A stretch of 52,616 nt of DNA from assembly GCA_900754695.1 (NCBI GenBank), contig CAAEDU010000054.1:1-52616 (forward strand), given 5' to 3'. The first letter of the stretch is position 1; the number at the start of each line of letters is the position of its first letter. The position numbers and the translations under genes were made by a program. This DNA comes from Clostridia bacterium. GTDB taxonomy: Bacteria > Bacillota > Clostridia > Christensenellales > CAG-917. Of the stretch, positions 25,824 through 32,187 are shown in pieces. Under the pieces are notes generated by a model, which made no database searches, was not told the origin of the DNA, and saw only the letters and a program-made list of their open reading frames with translations.

Positions 25824-25894
25824 CTACACGGAAAACCCGAGAAATCGAAGCTTTTCACGGCGCCATAACAAAGCAATGTGACGTCTCGGAGCAA

Positions 25895-26008
25895 AGGAAA
25901 ACCGCCCGTAGTGACGAGCGGTTTAGTGGGGGGCCTACCCTGAAAGCCTTGAGTTCCACCCCTGTCCACGCGCATCTGCCGTGGCTTCCCCTTTAGGGGG
26001 CTGATGGC
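25895..26008 (-). ncRNA. Tandem structured small RNA, copy 1
   Basis: Predicted transcript of about 114 nt. It starts with GCCAUCAG at the expected +1 of its own promoter and ends in an intrinsic terminator with an 11-bp stem (AAACCGCTCGT / ACGGGCGGTTT, 25899-25924) and TTTT. Conserved elements shared with copies 2 and 3 are a C4/G4 hairpin, a CCACG/CGUGG hairpin with inner GC-AGAU-GC, a GUGGACAGGGG strand, and a CCCCCC strand. The last two can pair across the 3' strand of the first helix, making a pseudoknot. I do not match it to a known RNA family. It differs from copy 2 mainly in loops and in the terminator. Confidence 0.75.
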
Positions 26009-26014
26009 AAAATG

Positions 26015-26042
26015 ATTATAGCAAAACGACGCGAAAAGTCAA
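26015..26042 (-). promoter_or_regulatory. Promoter of small RNA copy 1
   Basis: Minus-strand TTGACT (26042-26037) and perfect TATAAT (26020-26015) with 16-bp spacing. Expected start of transcription near 26008. Confidence 0.78.
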
Positions 26043-26070
26043 TAGCGATCTTGATTTTTTTAAACCGAAA

Positions 26071-26179
26071 AGAAAAACCGCCCATAAAAGGGCGGTTTGT
26101 GGGGGGCCTACACTAAAAGCCAGGTGTTCCACCCCTGTCCACGCGCATCTGCCGTGGCTTCCCGTTCCCGGGTGATGGC
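26071..26179 (-). ncRNA. Tandem structured small RNA, copy 2
   Basis: Predicted transcript of about 109 nt starting GCCAUCACCC and ending in a 9-bp AAACCGCCC/GGGCGGTTT terminator with a U-tract. Predicted helices are P1 (GCCA near the 5' end with UGGC, extendable by AA/UU if transcription starts 2 nt earlier) and H2 (CCCG-GGAA-CGGG). H3 follows (CCACG/CGUGG with an inner GC pair stack and a bulged G), then P4 (GGGG-U-GG with CCCCCC). P1 and P4 interlock as a pseudoknot. The central 35 nt are almost identical to copy 1. It is unlikely to be protein-coding, since there is no frame of useful length. Confidence 0.78.
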
Positions 26180-26185
26180 TTAATA

Positions 26186-26214
26186 AATATAGCAGAGCGG
26201 CGGCGTGATGTCAA
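26186..26214 (-). promoter_or_regulatory. Promoter of small RNA copy 2
   Basis: Minus-strand consensus TTGACA (26214-26209) and TATATT (26191-26186) with 17-bp spacing; the expected start is near 26179. It is among the best promoter matches in the window. Confidence 0.85.
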
Positions 26215-26337
26215 GCCCGGATCTTCCGCAAAATCAGACCGTCTATGACCGAGAAACGCAGACTTCCGGCTTTTTTTCGGCAAAAGGGGAGCATCCGCTC
26301 AAAAATGATAGCGCGCCCCCGCAAAAAACCCGCTCAT

Positions 26338-26450
26338 AAGAAAACCGCCCGTAAAAGGGCGGTTTGCGGGAAGTCTACGCACGAAGACCAAACGTTCTTC
26401 CCTGTCCACGCGAGATTCCCTCCGTGGCTACCCCCTACGGGGCGGTGGTC
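26338..26450 (-). ncRNA. Tandem structured small RNA, copy 3 (diverged)
   Basis: Predicted transcript of about 113 nt starting GACCACCGCC and ending in AAACCGCCC/GGGCGGTTT plus TTTTC. This copy has diverged most, but it keeps every helix by paired changes: P1 GACCA/UGGUC, H2 CCCC-GUAG-GGGG, H3 CCACG-GAG-GGAAU-CUC-G-CGUGG, and P4 GGGAAG/CUUCCC. The linkers GUGGACAGGG and the GUAG before the last strand are retained. Such compensatory substitution indicates selection on RNA structure rather than simple DNA repeat persistence. Confidence 0.78.
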
Positions 26451-26456
26451 AAATTT

Positions 26457-26485
26457 ATGGTAACAATCTATCGCATTTGTGTCAA
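26457..26485 (-). promoter_or_regulatory. Promoter of small RNA copy 3
   Basis: Minus-strand consensus TTGACA (26485-26480) and TACCAT (26462-26457) with 17-bp spacing; the expected start is near 26450. The -10 box is weaker than in the other two copies. Confidence 0.7.
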
Positions 26486-27883
26486 GTATAAATTTACGTA
26501 TCATATAAAACGACAAACGGAAGTGCAGAGCGCATACGAACGGCTTTTGAAAATATACAACTTCAAAAAGATGGTGTATAAAAAACGCAGGATCCCATAA
26601 TACTCCGCTGAAACATTGAGGATCCGCAAGACACTCTACGAAGATGATCCGAGCGCTCCAAAGACGATCACTACGCTTCCCGAGGCGATCGAGACATTCT
26701 GCGAGGACAAATCGGACATTCCATCCCGAAAAATTTTTGAAAATTTTTCAAAAAATTTGAGGGCAGAGAGCCTGCTAATCTATTCGCAAAACACAGCTTT
26801 TGCGAATAGAAAGTGCAAAAAAGCCGCTTTTCCGGTAGGATGAGAAGTTTTTAGGAAAATCTGCGGCCATTCGCAATTATTTGCGTTTTACGGAGACTTG
26901 TGTTGTTTTGCGTAGTTTTTCGTTCGGCTTATTAGCACCGACCGATCCGTGATGCCAGCGATCTTATTGTATTGCTTTGCGTTGTTTTTCGACCGGCTCT
27001 TTCTTCCTCTTGTTCTCAGGTGTAAGCGGTTCCGCGTGTATTGCTTAGCATTGGTTCGCGGTCGGTTTATTCATTCGGTCCGAGTTTCCGTGTAAAGCCC
27101 GTTGTGCAAGTTTCCTCAGAAAAATTTCCACAATTCAAGTGTTTTGCGGCGATTTTGTCATCCGAAACTTTCTAAGGATCGTGCTATTTTCTTTTTTTAT
27201 TGCGATCCGCTTCATTTTGTCGCAATTTTATTGCATTCCGCATTCAGGGTTCATCATGGCGTTTGTAGCGGCAGTCAGGCAGGCGGTTCGGCGCCGATGT
27301 TGACGATGAACCGCGGTGCGCGCATACCTCGCCGTCCGCCTTCTTTTGCCGTTTCCGTTAAAAAATGCCCCGCAGAGGTCGGAAACGGCAATTACCGTCG
27401 CACGGACCGATCAACTTACGCTCGAGTCGATTAACTTAAATTATAAGACGGGATCGCGAACGATTTGCCGACGGATCCCGGATGTTGCGCGGACATTCGC
27501 GCATGAGATCGGACCTGCGCGCAATGCCGAGATCCGCGGGACGGAACTCGTGATCTGCCGAAGTGTGAGCGTCGGGCGTTTTTCGCGTTTCATTTGTGAT
27601 TTTTGCCGTGAAAACGGCGTTTGAACCGTCAATTTACATTAAAACCGCCGTTTTGGGCGCGTTATGATGAGGTTTTACGTAAAAACATTGAATGCAGCAC
27701 CGAAACAACGAAGCAGCTCGGCATGCACTGATATCACGCGCGGTCACTTCTCGCGGACGGCATGATTTTGCCAAAAATGCGGTTCGGATCAAATGCCTTT
27801 TGCGGCAGCACCTCGACAATGCGTGCGTGAAAACTCGCACGATGAGGCATGCCGGACCGGAATAATGGCACGATTTCCTGAAA
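26486..27883. other. 1.4-kb gene-free stretch with inverted repeats
   Basis: I see no convincing gene. Base composition is visibly less GC-rich than the flanks up to about 27.25 kb. Several inverted repeats are present: a perfect 12-bp pair TTGCCGTTTCCG/CGGAAACGGCAA (27346-27357 and 27380-27391), a nested pair CGGATC...GATCCG enclosing TTGCGCG...CGCGCAA (27472-27536), and AAAACGGCG...CGCCGTTTT (27611-27654). Near 26890-27085 a degenerate TTGCG-TTTTTCG-CGGCT motif recurs about three times. A short match to the dispersed repeat (CCATTATTCCGGTCCGGC on the minus strand) lies near 27851-27868. It could be decayed sequence or untranslated RNA. Confidence 0.5.
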
Positions 27884-29128
27884 TCAGTCCGCGATGACGC
27901 GCATGAGGGTCTCACGGACGGCGATCCGCGCGTGCTCGAAGGTCAAAGCGCCTTGCACATAGACGATGTACGGCTCTTTTATGGGCGCGTCAGCGCTGAG
28001 CTCGATGGAGGAACCCTGCACAAAGGCGCCTGCCGCCATTATGACGTCGTGCTGATAGCCCGGCATCGCCCACGGCACGGGTACGACGTTGCTGTCCACG
28101 GGAGAAACGCTTTGCACCGCCTCGCAGAAATCGGTGAGCTGTTTTGCGCCGTGCATACGGATGCTCGTGACGATGTCATAGGCGCGCATCCCGGCTTTCG
28201 GGAGCGTGTCAAACCCGAGTTTTTCGTAGGCTTTGGCGAACAAAAAGGCACTTTTAAGTGCGTTTTCGGTGACTTGCGGCGCCAGGAAGAGCCCTTGATA
28301 GAACCTGGTGTATCCCGCGTCGTAAGAGCCCACTTCGGTGCCGAGCGAAGGTGCGGTGAGCCGCTTTCCGACCAACTCGACGAGCTCCTTTTTGCCCGCG
28401 ATGTAGCCGCCGGTGGGCGCGATGCCGCCGCCGATATTTTTGATGAGAGAGCCCGCGATGAGATCAGCACCGACGTCGGTGGGCTCGATTTTTTCCACGA
28501 ACTCGCCGTAGCAGTTGTCCACCAAGATCAGCGTTTCGGGGCTTAGCCGCTTGACAAACGCGATCATTTCGCCGATCTGTTCCACCGAGACGGCGCTGCG
28601 CCATTCATAGCCGCGGCTGCGTCCCGCAAAAACCGCCTTGACCTTGCGCGTCGTGAGCAACTTTTCGATGGCATCGAAGTCGAAAACGGGGGTCAGACCG
28701 TCTTCTTTCAGACCGATCATGTCAAAATCCACCCCGAATTCCTTCAAAGAGCCGCAGTTTTCACCCGAAATGACGTCGGAGAGCGTGTCGTAGGGCTTGC
28801 CCGTGACGGAGACGAAGAGGTCGCCGGGGCGCAGTACGCCGAAAAGCATGAGGGTGAGCGCCTGCGTGCCTGCCGTGATCATGGGCGAGACGACGGCGCT
28901 TTCGGCGCCGAGTGCGTCCGCAAAGACCTGCGAGAGGGTGTCCCGTCCCGCGTCGTCATAGCCGTAGCCCGTGCTTCCCGCAAAATGGCGCGCCTGAACG
29001 GCGTTTTTGCGGAAGGCGTCGAGCACCTTCTCCTGGTTGCGGAGCGCGATGTCCGCGATGTTGTCAAACTCGGCTTTCAGCTCTCGTATGCAGTCGTTGA
29101 CAAGTTTTTCGGCAGTTTCCTTTCTCAT
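27884..29128 (-). CDS. PLP-dependent methionine gamma-lyase family protein (YnbB-like)
   Basis: A 414-residue pyridoxal-phosphate enzyme of the group annotated as methionine gamma-lyase family or aluminium-resistance protein (YnbB of B. subtilis). The physiological reaction is not settled. Visible features are the GSTGYGYDDAGRD N-terminal segment, the phosphate-binding SPMITAGTQAL, the pyridine-stacking LILVDNCYGEF with the conserved Asp, and the probable PLP lysine in GSLIKNIGGGIAPTGGY. The length fits the family. There is no clear ribosome-binding site before the ATG. It lies near miaA, as in other Firmicutes, but is separated by 224 nt that hold a promoter-operator-like sequence. Confidence 0.88.
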   Translation of the reverse strand: MRKETAEKLVNDCIRELKAEFDNIADIALRNQEKVLDAFRKNAVQARHFAGSTGYGYDDAGRDTLSQVFADALGAESAVVSPMITAGTQALTLMLFGVLRPGDLFVSVTGKPYDTLSDVISGENCGSLKEFGVDFDMIGLKEDGLTPVFDFDAIEKLLTTRKVKAVFAGRSRGYEWRSAVSVEQIGEMIAFVKRLSPETLILVDNCYGEFVEKIEPTDVGADLIAGSLIKNIGGGIAPTGGYIAGKKELVELVGKRLTAPSLGTEVGSYDAGYTRFYQGLFLAPQVTENALKSAFLFAKAYEKLGFDTLPKAGMRAYDIVTSIRMHGAKQLTDFCEAVQSVSPVDSNVVPVPWAMPGYQHDVIMAAGAFVQGSSIELSADAPIKEPYIVYVQGALTFEHARIAVRETLMRVIAD

Positions 29129-29161
29129 ATATTCACCGAACTATTCTAAATTTCCCGTTTT

Positions 29162-29212
29162 TATATAATTCTTGCCCGGGCAAAATTAACTTTTGTTTGG
29201 GCAATATTTGCC
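29162..29212 (-). promoter_or_regulatory. Candidate promoter with operator-like palindrome before the YnbB-like gene
   Basis: On the minus strand a weak GTTAAT (29190-29185) and TATATA (29167-29162) are 17 bp apart. The spacer contains the perfect 12-bp palindrome TTGCCCGGGCAA (29172-29183). A second inverted repeat with the same half-site, GGCAA-TAT-TTGCC, lies at 29200-29212, upstream of the -35 box. Two related sites, one inside the spacer, are typical of regulator binding, but the regulator is unknown. Confidence 0.45.
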
Positions 29213-29352
29213 TTACTCGGCGCGCACGAGCTTGTATGACGCCTGTCCGACATCCCGGCCTCACAAGTCCGAGCGCATCGTCGTTATGCTTGCGGCATAC
29301 CGTCTTCACGCGCCGCGTCGTCCTCACATATCGTCCGTTTGGCTCCGCACGC

Positions 29353-30351
29353 TTAGTTCGCTTGTCCGCTTCGCACGCCGTCGTTCCGCCCGCATTCTTC
29401 GAGGCGCTTTGCGACATATCTTTCGGCGGCGTCAAAGTCGCCGACGTCGAAACTCGCGGCAAATGCGTAGCGGCGGAACCATGTCAGTTGGCGCTTGGCG
29501 TAATTGCGGGTGTGTTTTTTGATGAGCTCGGAGACCGCGGCAAGTTCCTCCGCGGTCATGGGCATTTTGCCGTCAGAGATGCGCCCGAGATAGGGCGCGA
29601 ACTCCTTGTAGCCTATCGCCTGCATGCTCTGCCATGCGGGATCGGGCGCGAGTGCGGCGATCTCTTCCGCAAGTCCCGACTCGATCATCTCGTCCACGCG
29701 GGCGTCGATGCGGCCGTAGAGCGCCTTTCTGTCCGCGGGCTCGAATTTCACCGCGATGACATCGGGTGCTTCCGTCTTCATCTCCGCGCCGTGTGCGGCG
29801 GCGCCGGACAACGCGATCTCAAGCGCGCGGATGACGCGCTTCGTATCGTTGGGGTGCAGTTTCGCCGCTGCCGCCGCGTCCGCTGCCGCAAGTTTCCGGT
29901 GCATGGCTTCCGCACCCTCGCGTGAGAGTTCCTCCTCAAGCTCCCGCCTGAGAATCGGGTCCTTCATCGCGCTGCCGAAACTGAGCGGATAGAACAAGCT
30001 CTCGAAGTAAAGCCCCGTGCCGCCGACAAATATGGGCAGTCTTCCTTCCGCGAGCGCCTTTTTTCCCGCGGCGGTCGCCTCGTCACGAAAACGCGCGACG
30101 GAATATTCTTCATCGGGCGCTATGACGTCGATCAGGGAATGCGGCACTGCCTCTCGGCGGGACGGGGGCTCCTTGGCGGTGCCGATGTCCATGCCGCGAT
30201 AAATCTGCATACTGTCCGCGGACACGATCTCGCCGCCGAAACGCTTGGCGAGACGGAAGGCGAACTCCGACTTCCCGGAAGCGGTGGGCCCCATCACGAA
30301 CACCGCGTCAGGCGCTGCGAAGGGGTTTTTCACTGTCATGGTGGCGCTCAT
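29353..30351 (-). CDS. miaA: tRNA dimethylallyltransferase
   Basis: MiaA adds the isopentenyl group to A37 of tRNAs that read UNN codons. The 332-residue protein has the P-loop MGPTASGKSEFAFRLAKRF and the substrate motif IVSADSMQIYRGMDIGTAK. PHSLIDVIAPDEEYSVARF, PIFVGGTGLYFESL and the C-terminal tRNA-binding TRNYAKRQLTWFRR also fit. Its product is the substrate of MiaB, encoded in the same operon. The start codon overlaps the mutL stop (ATGA). The order miaB-mutS-mutL-miaA on the minus strand is the common Clostridia arrangement. Confidence 0.97.
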   Translation of the reverse strand: MSATMTVKNPFAAPDAVFVMGPTASGKSEFAFRLAKRFGGEIVSADSMQIYRGMDIGTAKEPPSRREAVPHSLIDVIAPDEEYSVARFRDEATAAGKKALAEGRLPIFVGGTGLYFESLFYPLSFGSAMKDPILRRELEEELSREGAEAMHRKLAAADAAAAAKLHPNDTKRVIRALEIALSGAAAHGAEMKTEAPDVIAVKFEPADRKALYGRIDARVDEMIESGLAEEIAALAPDPAWQSMQAIGYKEFAPYLGRISDGKMPMTAEELAAVSELIKKHTRNYAKRQLTWFRRYAFAASFDVGDFDAAERYVAKRLEECGRNDGVRSGQAN

Positions 30352-32184
30352 ACGATCCTCAGGAACATCTTCTCGAAGTCACGCCTCGTGAGCGCGACCA
30401 CAGCAGGACGTCCGTGCGGACACTTTTGCGGCAGCTCTCCCTTGTCGTTCAGGAAATTGGCGAGGACCTGTTCGATCTGCCGTTTGGTGAGATGCTCGCC
30501 GCCCTTGATCGCGGCGCGGCAGGCGTCGCGGCAGACGGTCTCTTTCATGAGGTCGGAGAGTTTGAGCTCGCCGTCGTCCAGCATGTGCGAGAAGAGCTCC
30601 GAGAGGAAATGCTCGAAGTCCATCCTGACGACGGGCTCGGGCAGCGCGTAGACGATGAAACTGTTGGGCTTCTGTTCGATGACGAAACCCATCGCGTTGA
30701 GCGCGGGCATGATCTTCTCGAAATATTCCCTTTCCTCCCCGGAGAGGCGGAGCTTGTGCGGGATGAGAAGAGTCTGCGCATATTCTGGCTTGAGCTCGGC
30801 GGTGAGTTTGTCGTAGAGGATGCGCTCGTGGGCGGCGTGCTGATCGATGATGTAGACGACATTGGCGCGTTCCACGATGAGATAGGTGTCAAAGACCTGT
30901 CCGACGACGGTGCCGTCGAAGAGACGGAACTTGTTGTTCAAACTATTCGCTAAATCCTCATCGGTATCCTGCGACATCGCGTTGATGAACGCATCTTCGC
31001 GCGAACCATAGCCGTATGTCCCGCGATAAGGAAAAACGGAGCTGTCCGACGCGCTGCGCGCGAAACCCGCCCGCACGGACCCCGCCATTCTCAGCGACGA
31101 GATGTCCAAAGGCGTTTCGGCGCCTTGGGCGGCGACGCCCGCGTCGGCGCTCACGGTGCCGTACGGCGAAACGCTGCCTACCTCGTCGTAAAGCGAAGCG
31201 GTGTCGATGGCGGTCTGTTCGTAGGACGCGGTCTTAGCACGGGAAAAGGCATGATGCACGCCGTATTCCTCCGTCTCGTCGGTCTCTGCGGCGGGTGCGA
31301 ATCCGTGCTCACGCTCGGCAAAAGAGCTCTTCAAAGCGTCTTCGACCGCTCTGAAAACGGCGCCGAAAACGGCGTTTTTGTTGCGGAAACGCACCTCGGT
31401 CTTGGCGGGATGGACATTGACATCCACCTCCTCGAAAGGCACGACTATGTCGAGGACGTACATGGGATAGGTGCGCTTGACGAGATAGTCGCGGTAGGCT
31501 TTGTCGACCGCCGCGGAGACGGTGTCCACCGTGACGGATCTGCCGTTGACGATGACGGTCTGGCGGGAGCGTGTGGGCGCGGTATAGTCCACTTCCGAGA
31601 TATATCCGCGCACTCTGATCCCGCTCGACGCCTCGCGCTCCACCGCGATGAAACGCCCCATGTCGAGGTTCGGGTAGACAGCCGCCATCGCGGAGGCGAG
31701 GTCGCCGCCGGCATGCTCGATGAGCACCCCCTTTTCGTTGCTCAGCGAGAAGCGGAGCGCGGGGTTTGAAAGCACGATCTTCTCCGCCGCGTCGACGATA
31801 TAGCCCTGTTCCACGGAAGGTTTTTTCAGGAATTTGAGGCGCGCGGGAGACCATCGTCACCTCGCTCACGGACGCGATGCTCGCAAGCGCCTCACCGCGG
31901 AACCCCAGCGTGGAGATGGTGTCGAGGTCGGTGATCTCACTCAGTTTGCTGGTGGCGTGCGGGAGGAACGCCGCTCTCATGTCCTCTTTCAGGACGCCCG
32001 TGCCGTCGTCGCTGACGCAGATGCGGCGTATGCCTCCCTCTTCGATCGTCACCGAGATCTCGGTCGCGCCCGCGTCGATGCTGTTTTCGACGAGTTCCTT
32101 GACGACGGAGGCGGGACGTTCCACCACCTCGCCCGCCGAGATCATATTGAAAACTCCCGGTTGAAGGACGTTTATCTTGCCCAT
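30348..32184 (-). pseudogene. mutL: mutL, disrupted by an internal deletion and frameshift
   Basis: MutL is the mismatch-repair ATPase that links MutS to strand incision. The N-terminal part (32184 down to about 31847) has intact GHKL ATPase motifs: SAGEVVERPASVVKELVENS, SDDGTG and TLGFRGEALASIASVSEV. The C-terminal part is in another frame (about 31847 to 30348) and starts at the PARLKFLKKPSVEQGY motif. It keeps the endonuclease motif DQHAAHERI and CPHGRPAVV. About 40-45 codons that normally lie between VSR and NTPAR, including the GTxVxVxxLFxN segment, are missing. The junction sits exactly on CCCGCGCG (31840-31847), which fits both sides, so a microhomology deletion is the simplest explanation. 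It could also be an assembly artefact. No functional MutL is expected from this copy. Confidence 0.88.
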
Positions 32185-32187
32185 AGC

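Noticed and set aside
25900..26450. T-box riboswitch reading of the GGGGUGGAAC segments
   Set aside because: The T-box-like string occurs only in copies 1 and 2, is part of helix P4, and no specifier stem or downstream synthetase gene is present.
25895..26450. 6S RNA identity for the tandem RNAs
   Set aside because: 6S RNA closes by pairing its 5' and 3' ends around a central bubble; here the 3' end is a terminator and the 5' end pairs internally.
26616..26843. 75-residue plus-strand frame
   Set aside because: No ribosome-binding site, no family resemblance, and it lies in the low-GC non-coding stretch.
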